DNA of 64,000 nucleotides, from contig JAKQFA010000028.1 in assembly GCA_029556335.1 (NCBI GenBank), positions 248,501-312,500 on the forward strand. The letters are read 5' to 3'. Of this stretch, positions 27,859-37,022 are shown in pieces. The DNA is from Methanobacteriota archaeon (GTDB lineage Archaea; Methanobacteriota; Methanobacteria; Methanobacteriales; Methanobacteriaceae). How positions within the stretch are numbered: position 1 is the first letter of the stretch; each line of letters starts with the position of its first letter. The notes under the pieces were generated by a model, which was not told where the DNA came from, did not search any database, and worked only from the letters and a program-made list of their open reading frames with translations. The position numbers were made by a program, and so were the translations under genes.

Positions 27859-29100
27859 CTATTCGCCTTTTTTTCCCCGGCCCCGTATGGACCTCAGACC
27901 CACTAGTAAGACTAAGATCACTACTAAGGCTCCTCCGATGTAGTAGGCAAATATGGATATGGGTCCGCTTTCCTTGTCGCTTTTTAGGGCATAGAGGTAT
28001 CCGTCATTTCCTCCAATGTAGATCATGTTACCATAAGTAACAGGCGATGACTGGAATGGAGCGTTCATTACGTAGTACCCGGGGTTGTAAGTCCACTCTT
28101 CTTTCCCGGTGTACTTGTTTAGAATGTAAACCGTTCCATCATCAGATCCAAAGACAATTTTATTATCAAAGAGCGCTGCTGTAGATTTAACTGCTCCCAA
28201 ACCTTCAACCACCCATTTTTCAGTTCCATTTCTGGTGTCTACACAGACCACCTTGCCATTATCCGCTCCTATGAAAAGGCTGTCATCGGCCGAATCGATA
28301 GTTGGAGAAGATTTAACAGGTTTACCCATTTCATAATTCCAATCGAGAACCCCAGTATTAATATTTAAGGCGTATATTTTGCCGTCATTGGATCCCACAT
28401 ATAATGTTTCGTTTAAAATGGCTGGTGAAGACTGTACTTTGTCTCCAGTAGTGTATTCCCATTTTTTCTCACCCGTTTCTGCATTCAGGGCGTATACCTT
28501 ACCATCGTCTGATCCGAAGTAAACAGTACTCCCATTCACTATAGGGGAGGATTTAATGGCATTTCCACTTAAAAATTCCCACAATAAAGATCCATTAGTC
28601 GAAATTGCGTATAAACGGCCATCATCGGATCCCACGTAAATAGTATCACCATCAATGGTAGGGGAAGATTCTATGGAATTACCGGTTTTATATTTCCACT
28701 CCACTTCACCATTTTTAGTGTCCTGAGCGTAAAGATACCCGTCCATGGAACCAACGTATAAAGTTTCGTTTAATAGCACTGGAGAGGAAGTGACAGCTCC
28801 CTCAGTTTCATATCTCCATAAGCGATTCCCCAACTCAAGATTCACTGCATAAACATACCCATCACTTGATCCAAAATATATTACCTTGTCCATTATGGCT
28901 GGGGAAGATTTGATTGAATCTCCGGCTTGGAAATACCAGGATGCTGGTGTAAAGTCAGCTGGCTGTTCTAATTTCCCAGTTCGTTGTTCATTCAGATGAA
29001 ACATAGGCCAGTCAAGAGCTACCACTGGGGCTAATGAAATAGGTATGGTAAATAAACTAATAGCCAGAAATCCCATAATTAACTTTTTGTTGTTATACAT
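27859..29100 (-). CDS. Membrane-anchored PQQ-like beta-propeller protein
   Basis: 413 residues. An N-terminal signal segment (LIMGFLAISLFTIPISLAPVV), then at least seven blade repeats of the pattern V-Y-x-G-S-x-D-G-x-x-Y-A (for example VIYFGSSDGYVYAVN, TIYVGSDDGRLYAIS). A C-terminal membrane helix (IFAYYIGGALVVILVLLVGL) and a basic tail (RSIRGRGKKGE) close it. It should be held outside the cell with the propeller exposed. PQQ use is unlikely; such repeats mostly serve protein or ligand binding. It is the last gene of the padR-ABC-permease unit, 26 nt after the permease, so it may assist the exporter or be its cargo. Confidence 0.88.
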   Translation of the reverse strand: MYNNKKLIMGFLAISLFTIPISLAPVVALDWPMFHLNEQRTGKLEQPADFTPASWYFQAGDSIKSSPAIMDKVIYFGSSDGYVYAVNLELGNRLWRYETEGAVTSSPVLLNETLYVGSMDGYLYAQDTKNGEVEWKYKTGNSIESSPTIDGDTIYVGSDDGRLYAISTNGSLLWEFLSGNAIKSSPIVNGSTVYFGSDDGKVYALNAETGEKKWEYTTGDKVQSSPAILNETLYVGSNDGKIYALNINTGVLDWNYEMGKPVKSSPTIDSADDSLFIGADNGKVVCVDTRNGTEKWVVEGLGAVKSTAALFDNKIVFGSDDGTVYILNKYTGKEEWTYNPGYYVMNAPFQSSPVTYGNMIYIGGNDGYLYALKSDKESGPISIFAYYIGGALVVILVLLVGLRSIRGRGKKGE

Positions 29101-29126
29101 AATATCACCTTTAATCTCATTATCTT

Positions 29127-30326
29127 CTAAATATCCCGATTAAATCTGGTAACACCCATAGCAAAGAAAAGCAGGGTGAAACCTAAGAGAACTGCTACTT
29201 CGACCCATATATCTCCAATTCCGGCCCCTTGCAACATAACCTCCCTTAATGCAATGTTTGCATAGGTTAAAGGTGCTAAATAAGCTATTTTTTGGAAAAT
29301 CCAGGGCATAGTTTCCAGGGGATAGAACACTCCAGATATGAACATCATGGGCATGCTAAAGGGCATCACCATCTGGATGTAGTCTTCCTGTGTACCTACC
29401 CTAGCAGAAATCATGATCCCAAAGCCTACAAAACACAAGGCAGTAAGTATCAATAGGAGTATGGTAAGTAACATACTGCCAGCTATTGTGATATTAAACA
29501 GCACTATGGCCGCACCTATCAGTACCATGGCTGTTGATGTTTGAATGATCAAACGTGATATGATTTTACCACCCACCACAGTACTTACACTGGTTGGTGT
29601 CATGAATAACCTGGCAAGTTCACCTCGTTCCCTTTCACCAGCCAGGGATTCACCCATACTCATCATAGCTCCCATCATAACCGTCATAGCTAGAATGGCC
29701 GGCACTAAAAAGTCAATGTATTTGATATCTCCATAGATCTTGTTGATCTGGAAGTTGATGGAGTTCATTATGTTCTGGTAATTGATACTTGACAGTGATG
29801 AACCGGTGGTAGTGTTAACTCCCTGAGACTGCACTTTCACCCTGGAAGACTGGGCAGTCATGGTTTGAAGTTTCTGCAATCCGATTTGAGTTGATATTTG
29901 GCTAAAAAGGGCTTGAGTAGCAGGTACTAATGCCTGGGTAGCCATTTGATCAGATGAATCAACGTACACTACTACACTCTTGGGATTTCCACTGTTTAAA
30001 TCTTCATAATCCGGAGGAAGTATGATAGCAGCCTTCACCACGCCGGTTTCAACCATTTGCCTGGCTCTATCTGGATCTGATATGATGTCTTTCACTTCAT
30101 AGAGGTCCATTCCTTTGATGTGGGTGAGGGTTGAATCAGTTACCATCCCCTGGGACTGTTTAACCACGACAACTGGTATGTTTTCGATTGATCCCCCCAT
30201 ACCGTAGCCAAAAAGGGCTATCATAAGTATGGGGAATATGAATATGGAAATTAAACGCGGTTTATGTCTCCATAACACTAGTAAATCCTTCTTAATCATC
30301 CAGTAGATTTTTTTTGTTTCCATCAT
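29127..30326 (-). CDS. ABC-2 type transporter permease
   Basis: 399 residues. The cytoplasmic N-terminus is followed by a first helix (LISIFIFPILMIALFGYGMG), a long extracellular loop of about 170 residues (40-210), and five helices in the C-terminal half, including the ABC-2 signature area around GESLAGERERGELARLFMTP. This is the ABC-2/YhgE-type export permease fold. The ATPase gene lies immediately upstream (1 nt gap) and a PadR repressor precedes both, an arrangement typical of drug or lipid exporters. The substrate is unknown. Confidence 0.9.
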   Translation of the reverse strand: MMETKKIYWMIKKDLLVLWRHKPRLISIFIFPILMIALFGYGMGGSIENIPVVVVKQSQGMVTDSTLTHIKGMDLYEVKDIISDPDRARQMVETGVVKAAIILPPDYEDLNSGNPKSVVVYVDSSDQMATQALVPATQALFSQISTQIGLQKLQTMTAQSSRVKVQSQGVNTTTGSSLSSINYQNIMNSINFQINKIYGDIKYIDFLVPAILAMTVMMGAMMSMGESLAGERERGELARLFMTPTSVSTVVGGKIISRLIIQTSTAMVLIGAAIVLFNITIAGSMLLTILLLILTALCFVGFGIMISARVGTQEDYIQMVMPFSMPMMFISGVFYPLETMPWIFQKIAYLAPLTYANIALREVMLQGAGIGDIWVEVAVLLGFTLLFFAMGVTRFNRDI

Positions 30327-30327
30327 A

Positions 30328-31407
30328 TTATTCGCCTGCCTCTTCTTTTTTAACCTTTTTTGCAGTCACTTTCGTGAAAACATCTTCTAAAGAAGGATCT
30401 TTGGTTGAAATTGAGGTAATATTTCCTCCAGTTTCCATTACGACTGATATAACTTGGGTCACAGCATTTTCAGTGTTGGCCAGTTTAAATGTTAACCTCC
30501 CGGATGGATGAGTTTCGATTTCCAGGACAGACGGGATTTGATAAAGTCTTTTAATTAGTTCACTATCAGAATTACTTATCATAAGGCTCATTTCCCGAGC
30601 ATTATCAATTTCTGATTTATTTACAATTGTTTTTAATCTACTAAAGGAGGGATGGCTAATAATTTCTGATTCTTCCAACTCTCTTACGATTTCTCCGACA
30701 TTACTAGCTTTATTATCATTTTTAGTAAGGATGCTATCTTTCAGCCCCTGTGGGGTGTCAAAGGCCGCAAGCTTTCCCAAGTTAATAATCCCAATGTGGT
30801 CGCAGAGCATATCCACCTCGTACATATCGTGGGAACAAAGGATGATGGTGTGGCCCTTCTGATTCAATTCATCGATTAGTTCCCAGAGCACGCTTTTGGT
30901 GGTAGGATCCAAACCAATGGTGGGTTCATCCAAAAATAGTATGTCGGGTTGGTGAACCAGACTGGCCACCACCGATACTTTTTGCCTTTGTCCACCAGAC
31001 ATCTGCCGGATCAGCTTATTTTCTGCGTACTTTATATCCACCAGTTCCATTAACTCGTTGATCCGCTGTTCTTTAAGGTCGCGGGGCATCCCATAATAAT
31101 CAGCACAGAGTTCTGCATTTTCCCGGGCTGTAAGATCACCATAAAGACTTACCAGTTGTGGTACCATCCCAATTTTCTGACGCACCTCATCTGGTGATTT
31201 GATAATGTCGAATCCTGATACTTGTGCAGTGCCAGAGGTGGGAGGTATTAAACAGGTTAACATTTTTATTGTAGTGGTTTTACCGGCTCCGTTAGGACCT
31301 AAAAACCCAAAAATGCTCTTGTTTTTCACTTTTAAATCCAAAGCATCCACAGCTACGAAGTTTCCGTAGCGTTTGGTCAGATCAAAAGTTTCTATAGCGT
31401 ATTTCAT
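30328..31407 (-). CDS. ABC transporter ATP-binding protein
   Basis: 359 residues. Walker A GPNGAGKTT (about 37-45), Q-loop near MVPQLVSLYGD, the ABC signature MSGGQRQKVSV (about 136-146), Walker B DILFLDEPTIGLDP (about 154-167) and the H-loop CSHDMYEVD. The C-terminal about 120 residues form an extra domain seen in DrrA-like exporters. It pairs with the ABC-2 permease downstream. The PadR gene ends 12 nt before its start, so all four genes form one unit. Confidence 0.94.
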   Translation of the reverse strand: MKYAIETFDLTKRYGNFVAVDALDLKVKNKSIFGFLGPNGAGKTTTIKMLTCLIPPTSGTAQVSGFDIIKSPDEVRQKIGMVPQLVSLYGDLTARENAELCADYYGMPRDLKEQRINELMELVDIKYAENKLIRQMSGGQRQKVSVVASLVHQPDILFLDEPTIGLDPTTKSVLWELIDELNQKGHTIILCSHDMYEVDMLCDHIGIINLGKLAAFDTPQGLKDSILTKNDNKASNVGEIVRELEESEIISHPSFSRLKTIVNKSEIDNAREMSLMISNSDSELIKRLYQIPSVLEIETHPSGRLTFKLANTENAVTQVISVVMETGGNITSISTKDPSLEDVFTKVTAKKVKKEEAGE

Positions 31408-31419
31408 AAGGGTAATCTC

Positions 31420-31890
31420 CTATCTTGTTTTGTATCCAAACAAATCATCCATGAATTCATCCCAAATATTGATGTTATCATGTTCCCGGTTACATTGGGC
31501 AATTTTTCGGATATTTTCTAGGTTTTTTTCTCCATCAGCCGTGATTGCATAATATTTAACTCTTCTTTTTCCCTGTTTTTCCCAGGCACCACATATCATT
31601 CCTTTTTTCTCTAAATCATGTAGAACCGGATAAATCATGCTGGCACTTGGCATTTTTTTATTGTAAGGACTTGATTTGTGTATCTGGGTCATAATTTCAT
31701 ACCCGTGCTGTCTTTTCTTGCTGATTAGCCATAGGATCATTATTTTACCAAAAGCCTTCATTAATCCTCCAATTATCTTTTTATCAGCTTCTGCTAAGTT
31801 TTTTATATTTTCTGCACACGGATCTTTTTTTTTATTCTTTACAGAATTTTTATTGCTGTTATCTTTTGAATTTAAATTGTTTCCCGGCAT
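31420..31890 (-). CDS. PadR family transcriptional regulator
   Basis: 156 residues. A polar N-terminal stretch of about 30 residues (Asn/Lys-rich, NSKDNSNKNSVKNKKKD) precedes the winged helix: ILWLISKKRQHGYEIMTQIH and SASMIYPVLHDLEKKGMICG match the PadR HTH and recognition helix. A short C-terminal dimerisation helix follows. PadR proteins usually repress an adjacent exporter until a toxic compound binds. It is the first gene of the exporter operon, and three ATATATCG boxes lie just upstream, so autorepression is likely. The Asn/Lys-rich tail is unusual for the family. Confidence 0.9.
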   Translation of the reverse strand: MPGNNLNSKDNSNKNSVKNKKKDPCAENIKNLAEADKKIIGGLMKAFGKIMILWLISKKRQHGYEIMTQIHKSSPYNKKMPSASMIYPVLHDLEKKGMICGAWEKQGKRRVKYYAITADGEKNLENIRKIAQCNREHDNINIWDEFMDDLFGYKTR

Positions 31891-32210
31891 TTCACTCCCA
31901 GCATTTATGATAAATTACGATATATAATCATTCAATATATCGAATTTAGATATATCGATTATATTAGTACTGTGTTTAGAAGTATATAAAAGATGCGGTG
32001 GATGGAATGAGATGGTAGCATTGAAGCATCTTCACCATAAAAAAACCTTTCTGTAATGGCGTTAAAATCAATGATATCAAAAACAGTATAATACTCAGAC
32101 CTTTAATTTGATTTCACTTCATTTATATAGTTCAATCCTTTAATGATTGTATAGATTTTTATTAAACAAATCCAATTATAGAATGAGCATGAATTTAGGG
32201 AGTTGGTAAC
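31891..32210. other. Divergent spacer between padR and the TIM-barrel gene
   Basis: 320 bp, AT-rich. The left 70 bp hold the repeated ATATATCG boxes of the padR control region. A TATA-like stretch (TATATAAAAG, about 31982-31991 in AGTATATAAAAGATG) and other AT-rich promoter-like segments lie further right. GGGAG stands 8 nt before the TTG start at 32211. No coding sequence is seen. Confidence 0.45.
31918..31957 (-). promoter_or_regulatory. Putative PadR operator: three ATATATCG boxes
   Basis: CGATATAT (31918-31925), ATATATCG (31935-31942) and ATATATCG (31950-31957): one inverted and one direct repeat with 15-17 nt between starts. They lie 28-67 nt upstream of the padR start, where the promoter should be, so they fit an autoregulatory operator. 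Confidence 0.55.
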
Positions 32211-32957
32211 TTGAGAATTGGTTTCTCCACTCTGGCACTTTTTGCAAAACCATTCGAGGACTGGCTGGAAAGAGCCACCTCCGATGGCTTTAACATGATA
32301 GAAATACTCTGTGAAGGTCCATACTGGCCAAGGATCCTTCTTTCAGAGTGTGATGGACTTGATATTTTTTCTTCTTACGATATAGATCTTTATCTCCATG
32401 CTCCCACCATTGATCTTAACCCAGCCAGTCTTAACCCAGGTATTCGTGAAGAAACCATTAAACAACTCTATGAAACTATAGACTTAGCATCTGAAATTGG
32501 GGCAAAAGCTATAACCACCCATCCCGGTTTAATACATCGACTAGAGGATAGAATTAGGAATATGGCTTTGTACTATTCAATTGAAACCCTTAAAGATGCT
32601 AATATCTATGCTGAGGACTTTGGAATAATTTTTTCTGTGGAGAACATGCCCCATCGTTATGCTTATTTCTGCAACAATCCGCAGGAACATACTTATTTCA
32701 CCAGAGAATGTGGTTCTCATGCTACCTTGGATTTGGGTCATGCCAACACCTCTGGAGAATTAGAAAAATTCTTAGATATGCCCCGAATACACTACTACCA
32801 TGTTAGTGATAACAATGGAGAAAAGGACCAACATTTATCTTTGGGGGAAGGGACCCTGGATTTAGGTGTGTTGAATGGGATTGACAAGGTTATTATTGAG
32901 CTAAACAACTACGAAAATGTCCTTAAAAGTCGAAAAATACTCTTGTCCAAAATGTAA
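32211..32957 (+). CDS. Xylose isomerase-like TIM-barrel protein (AP endonuclease family 2 fold)
   Basis: 248 residues, TTG start with GGGAG 8 nt upstream; an upstream ATG in the same frame is cut off by TAA. The strand pattern MRIGFSTLALF, DLYLHAPTIDLN, AITTHPG, FSVENMPHR, ATLDLGHANTSG, YHVSDNNGEKDQH, and final VIIELNN places conserved His, Glu and Asp residues as in endonuclease IV and sugar isomerases, so a divalent metal centre is likely. Substrate is unknown. The DUF362 ferredoxin gene follows after 13 nt and is probably co-transcribed. Confidence 0.85.
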   Translation: MRIGFSTLALFAKPFEDWLERATSDGFNMIEILCEGPYWPRILLSECDGLDIFSSYDIDLYLHAPTIDLNPASLNPGIREETIKQLYETIDLASEIGAKAITTHPGLIHRLEDRIRNMALYYSIETLKDANIYAEDFGIIFSVENMPHRYAYFCNNPQEHTYFTRECGSHATLDLGHANTSGELEKFLDMPRIHYYHVSDNNGEKDQHLSLGEGTLDLGVLNGIDKVIIELNNYENVLKSRKILLSKM

Positions 32958-32970
32958 TTGAGGTATTATT

Positions 32971-34074
32971 ATGAAGAGCACAGTTTATTTCACGGACCTT
33001 ATTTCCAGGGGAAAAGATGATAGCAAGGTTAAAAAACTGGAAAGATTATTTAACCGGGCAAAACTGGGAACAAAAATCCGAGAAAATGATTTAGTGGGCA
33101 TCAAGCTACATTTTGGTGAAGAAGGCAATGATTCATACATCAATCCTGTTTTTGTTCGGATCATTGTTGACATGGTTCGAAAGCAGAAAGCTAAACCTTT
33201 TTTAACCGACACCAATACTCTGTATCATGGTAGTCGACACAACTCCGTGGATCATCTGGAAACTGCCATAAAACATGGATTTGACTACTCCGTCTCCGGA
33301 GCCCCCATAGTAATTGCTGATGGAATACGCGGCGACAACTGGGTAACAGTTGAATTGGGTCTTAAACATTTTGAAAAAGTAAAAATTGCCGGGGACATAT
33401 TAAATTCAGATAGTTTAATTGTTTTATCCCACTTTAAGGGTCATGGTATGAGTGGATTTGGTGGGGCAATTAAAAATCTGGCCATGGGGTGTGCTGCAAT
33501 CCCTGGAAAGTTGGAACAACACGAGTGCGCCAAACCTATTGTTGCTTCATCCTGCAGTGGCTGTGGAACGTGCGTGGGTAGCTGTCCTGTTTCGGCAATT
33601 TCCCTTTATGAGGGCCGAGCAGTCATCGAATACCAGGATTGTATAGCTTGTAACAATTGTCTGGATATTTGTCCTGATTCCTGTTTAGAACTGGACTGGG
33701 CGGCTATGAAACCATTTATGGAGAAAATGGCTGAATATGCTTGGGGGGCTGTGAAAAACAAACATGATAGGATGGGATATGTGAATTTCCTCTTGAACAT
33801 TACACCGGATTGTGACTGTGTGTCATGGAGTGATCGTCCCCTGGTTCCAGATATTGGTATCCTGGCATCAACTGACCCGGTGGCTCTGGATCAGGCCAGC
33901 TATGACTTGGTTAACCAGCAACCAGGCCTAGAAAATTCGTTACTAATCCACTGTCATGCCCCTGGTGAAGACAAATTCCGGGGGGTGTGGGAAAACGTAG
34001 ATGGGCTGATTTTACTGGAGTATGCCCAAAAAATCGGATTGGGAAGTAGGAATTATGAATTGATCACAATCTAA
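32971..34074 (+). CDS. DUF362 domain protein with two 4Fe-4S ferredoxin clusters
   Basis: 367 residues. The DUF362 domain (about 1-185; VGIKLHFGEEGN, FLTDTNTLYHGSRHNS, SHFKGHGMSGFGGAIKN) is followed by a ferredoxin insert with CSGCGTCVGSCPVSAI (about 192-207) and CIACNNCLDICPDSC (about 222-236), and then the rest of DUF362 (LASTDPVALDQASYDL). Such proteins are common in anaerobes and are thought to transfer electrons. The precise partner is unknown. It lies 13 nt behind the TIM-barrel gene, which may be its functional partner. Confidence 0.9.
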   Translation: MKSTVYFTDLISRGKDDSKVKKLERLFNRAKLGTKIRENDLVGIKLHFGEEGNDSYINPVFVRIIVDMVRKQKAKPFLTDTNTLYHGSRHNSVDHLETAIKHGFDYSVSGAPIVIADGIRGDNWVTVELGLKHFEKVKIAGDILNSDSLIVLSHFKGHGMSGFGGAIKNLAMGCAAIPGKLEQHECAKPIVASSCSGCGTCVGSCPVSAISLYEGRAVIEYQDCIACNNCLDICPDSCLELDWAAMKPFMEKMAEYAWGAVKNKHDRMGYVNFLLNITPDCDCVSWSDRPLVPDIGILASTDPVALDQASYDLVNQQPGLENSLLIHCHAPGEDKFRGVWENVDGLILLEYAQKIGLGSRNYELITI

Positions 34075-34172
34075 GTTAAAAAACCCTTCGATTATCCTTT
34101 ACAATATTTTAAGCCTCTTTTACATTATTTTTTTTATAATTGTTGAAAAAATAGCTGTATAATAGATATTTT

Positions 34173-34236
34173 TTCTACTGTAGAATCATTGTTGGGTGTT
34201 GTGTAAAAAATCAAGCCCACTTCTTCTACAGTAGAA
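34173..34236. repeat. Paired inverted repeats TTCTAC-N-GTAGAA, pair 2
   Basis: TTCTAC-T-GTAGAA at 34173-34185 and TTCTAC-A-GTAGAA at 34224-34236, centres 51 nt apart. The same core as the pair at 13281-13339; the second copy here is in inverted orientation. The first copy again follows a T run. They lie between the convergent 3' ends of the DUF362 and HAD genes, where no promoter is expected. Confidence 0.8.
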
Positions 34237-34264
34237 ATTAATTAATCTATTCACTGGCTTTGAA

Positions 34265-35056
34265 TTAAAATTCAATATCTAAAATTTCTTTAATGTTATG
34301 AACAACCACATCAGCCGCTTCAAATACTTTACTCGGCACAATTTCTCCTTGTTGGAGAGTTAAAACACCAATATCCGCCTCTTTTAGTGCCAGTATATCG
34401 TTGGCGCTGTTTCCAACCATCATCACCCGGTGCTTCTTCTGCAGTCCACTGATGATCTCCCTCTTTTCCCAGGCATCAGCTGTGCCAAAGCTATTCTCGC
34501 AGGGGATGTCAATAAAATCAGCTAACTGTTCTAGGGTTTTTTTCCTATCTCCTGAAGCCACATATATATGGATTCCCCTATTTTTGAGTTCCTTTATGAC
34601 TTCTGGAACTTCTGGAAATATTTTGCCTCCGGCAGTGATGGTGAACTCGATTTTTTGTTTATCCACGTTGAGTATCAATCCTGAACCACTGCATATCTGC
34701 ACATTGTATTTTTTCTCAATCACTGTAGTAATGGTGTCCTGAACATCCATAATCTGGGCGTAACCATCATTTTTTATGGTTTCCCAAACTTGTTCCCTTA
34801 AAACATCCCCTGAAGAATAACTGATGTCAAATTTCACATTATTTTTTTTTAAAAAATGGTAAATGGTTTGATCACTAATGGCGTTGGCTAAACACTGGGC
34901 GGGATCTGTTTGCAGTACCACCAGTGCCCGGTTAGGTACCATGTCCACTAGGTCAATGGAACTCACATCGTCACAAATAATTCCGGTTCTAAGATCTTTA
35001 ATTGCTCGGTATCTTTCAATTAGAGTCCCAGAATTGTCAAAAACAACTACCTTCAT
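34265..35056 (-). CDS. Soluble P-type-ATPase-like HAD hydrolase
   Basis: 263 residues from ATG 35056, which has AGGTGG 5 nt upstream; a longer frame upstream of it is not supported. Motif I is FDNSGT (D7, with Ser at D+2 instead of the Asp acid/base of ordinary HAD phosphatases). Motif III-like GDRKKTLEQL and motif IV GNSANDILALKEADIG follow. This mirrors the phosphorylation and hinge motifs of P-type ATPases without membrane helices, as in the archaeal MJ0968-type proteins. It may be an ATPase or a slow phosphatase. It follows a LysE-type exporter gene (74 nt gap). Confidence 0.85.
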   Translation of the reverse strand: MKVVVFDNSGTLIERYRAIKDLRTGIICDDVSSIDLVDMVPNRALVVLQTDPAQCLANAISDQTIYHFLKKNNVKFDISYSSGDVLREQVWETIKNDGYAQIMDVQDTITTVIEKKYNVQICSGSGLILNVDKQKIEFTITAGGKIFPEVPEVIKELKNRGIHIYVASGDRKKTLEQLADFIDIPCENSFGTADAWEKREIISGLQKKHRVMMVGNSANDILALKEADIGVLTLQQGEIVPSKVFEAADVVVHNIKEILDIEF

Positions 35057-35130
35057 TATATTCCACCTTAGCACCTTGTTCCTATTAAATGTTGTGAATA
35101 AAGTAATTTTCAAGATAAAAATCTTTATAA

Positions 35131-35775
35131 TTACAGGGCCCGTATCTGGGCACTGAACACGAAATAAATTCCTAAAACTATCATGAAAATTCCACAACCG
35201 TACATCAGTGTTTTATAATATTTTTGAGTTAAAATTTCAGAGCCCCGGCTGCTGAAGACGGATACTAAACTATAAAACCCCATATCTGCTGTCCAGTGCC
35301 CAGCCATAAATCCTAAAAGCCCTAATAGACCAAAAAATTCCAAGCCCTTGACCACAAATGCCCAGCCAATAGTCGCCCACCAGATGAAAAAGTAGGGGTT
35401 GGATATGCTGCTAAGAACCCCACTCAGGACCGATCCGTACTTATCCTTGGCTTCCACCTTACCTTCTAAACTGGGTGGTGCTGATCGTGTGATACGATAC
35501 CCCATGTAAACTAGAACCATTCCCCCAATGGTTCCGATTACCAAGGTGGCTGTGGCGGATCCAATTAACCATCCTAGTCCCAGAACCAACAACAATAAAA
35601 TTGCCACCTCGGCGATCATATGACCCGAAACAACCATTGGGCCTGCAAGAGGTCCATTTTTCAGTGAATTGGCAATGGTAACTGTTAACATGGGGCCGGG
35701 AACCAGAGCACCAGATAGGCCAACCAGAAATGAGCTCACCCCAAATAAAAATATTTCCACCATCAATTTAACCAC
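35131..35775 (-). CDS. LysE family amino-acid exporter
   Basis: 214 residues with about six membrane helices. The N-terminus (FLVGLSGALVPGPMLTVTIA) carries the conserved PGP motif of LysE/RhtB exporters, and SSISNPYFFIWWATIG (about 113-128) has the second conserved NPYFF box. It should export amino acids or small metabolites across the cell membrane. The HAD gene lies downstream on the same strand and an ornithine cyclodeaminase-like gene upstream, so an amino-acid-homeostasis unit is possible. Confidence 0.9.
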   Translation of the reverse strand: MVKLMVEIFLFGVSSFLVGLSGALVPGPMLTVTIANSLKNGPLAGPMVVSGHMIAEVAILLLLVLGLGWLIGSATATLVIGTIGGMVLVYMGYRITRSAPPSLEGKVEAKDKYGSVLSGVLSSISNPYFFIWWATIGWAFVVKGLEFFGLLGLLGFMAGHWTADMGFYSLVSVFSSRGSEILTQKYYKTLMYGCGIFMIVLGIYFVFSAQIRAL

Positions 35776-35901
35776 AGTTAAAAAAATTTAACGATGAAGG
35801 AGGTTGATGAATTATGATTGGAGGGGATGCTTATTAAATCATTGCCCTTCCTTATACCCCCTGGTGTTCTGTTAATGGAATGTTTTCTGCTTAACTGTCC
35901 A

Positions 35902-36885
35902 TTATCCTTGAAAATCAAATTTAGTACCCACTCCTTTCTCCAAGACCTTTCTGTATATCTGCCAGGCGGTAACCGTATCCTGTACTGCCAGGCCAGTGGA
36001 ATCAAAGATGGTGATTTCATCTTTTTCTCTACCAACCTTTTTCCCGATGATGATTTCTCCCAGCTTTGCGTGTATATCGTTCCGTTTTAAAATACCCTGT
36101 GAAACAGGGACGTTTATTTCTCCACTGTGCTTGGCCTGCTCCCAGGAATCTACTACAATTTTAGATTTTTGCAGCAAGTTGGTATCCAACTCCTGTTTAC
36201 TGGGCGCATCAGCCCCCATGGCATTGATGTGGGTCCCGGAACTGATCCAATCCACTTTGATCAGTGGCTTCCGGGATGGGGTGGTTGTTACAACCACATC
36301 AACATCTTTCACGGCTTCTTTCGGTGATTTAACTGCTTCCACTTCAAAACCGTAGGTTGCAGTGGCATTTCTAGCGAACTTGGTACGGGTGCTGCAGGTT
36401 CGGCAGTAAACTTTGGCTTTTTCTATCTTCATAACTTCATCCATGGCCATTAGTTGGGTACAGGCCTGTCTACCTGCTCCAATTATTCCCAGGGTCTCAG
36501 AATCCGGACGAGCCAGATATTTGGTGGCCACCCCCGCGGATGCACCGGTCCTCATATCAGTAACCCATGTACCATCCATAACTGCCAATGGAAAACCAGT
36601 TTTTGGATCAATTAGTTCGATGATGGCCATTACCGTAGGCAGTTCATTATTAATTGGATTTTTAGGGTGGACATTTACACATTTCACTGCTGCTTCTTCA
36701 CGACCTCGCACATAACAGGGCATGACCCTCAGATCCCCCTCTGGGAAGAAAAGATATTTTTTGGCAGGCATCTGAACTTCTCGCTTAGCATAGGCAGTGA
36801 AACCAGCTTCAACACTATCAATAACTTCTTTCATGCTAACTAGGCCTTTGATTTCGCTTTGTTTCAGTAAAATGGTGTCGAACAT
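35902..36885 (-). CDS. Ornithine cyclodeaminase / archaeal alanine dehydrogenase family
   Basis: 327 residues, mu-crystallin fold. Substrate-binding region KKYLFFPEGDLRVMPCYV (about 43-60), then MDGTWVTDMRTGASAG (about 101-116), and the NAD-binding loop GIIGAGRQACTQ (about 134-145). The family includes ornithine cyclodeaminase (to proline) and archaeal alanine dehydrogenase; the residues visible do not settle which. Divergent from the DUF1624 gene and followed by the LysE exporter. argF elsewhere in the window shows ornithine is made. Confidence 0.88.
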   Translation of the reverse strand: MFDTILLKQSEIKGLVSMKEVIDSVEAGFTAYAKREVQMPAKKYLFFPEGDLRVMPCYVRGREEAAVKCVNVHPKNPINNELPTVMAIIELIDPKTGFPLAVMDGTWVTDMRTGASAGVATKYLARPDSETLGIIGAGRQACTQLMAMDEVMKIEKAKVYCRTCSTRTKFARNATATYGFEVEAVKSPKEAVKDVDVVVTTTPSRKPLIKVDWISSGTHINAMGADAPSKQELDTNLLQKSKIVVDSWEQAKHSGEINVPVSQGILKRNDIHAKLGEIIIGKKVGREKDEITIFDSTGLAVQDTVTAWQIYRKVLEKGVGTKFDFQG

Positions 36886-37022
36886 GAGTATTCCTCCAGC
36901 TTAGTCTAGATTTCATTGGTTAAGTATGTCATTTGAATTATCTGATCATCTGTAACAGTTAATTAATTCAATTAAAAACTAAAAACCAGTGATAGTGGGA
37001 TATGAAAAGTGGAGGGTATCGT

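Noticed and set aside
35057..35197. N-terminal extension of the HAD gene
   Set aside because: The extra 47 residues overlap the LysE gene, look non-coding, and a good ribosome binding site fixes the start at 35056.
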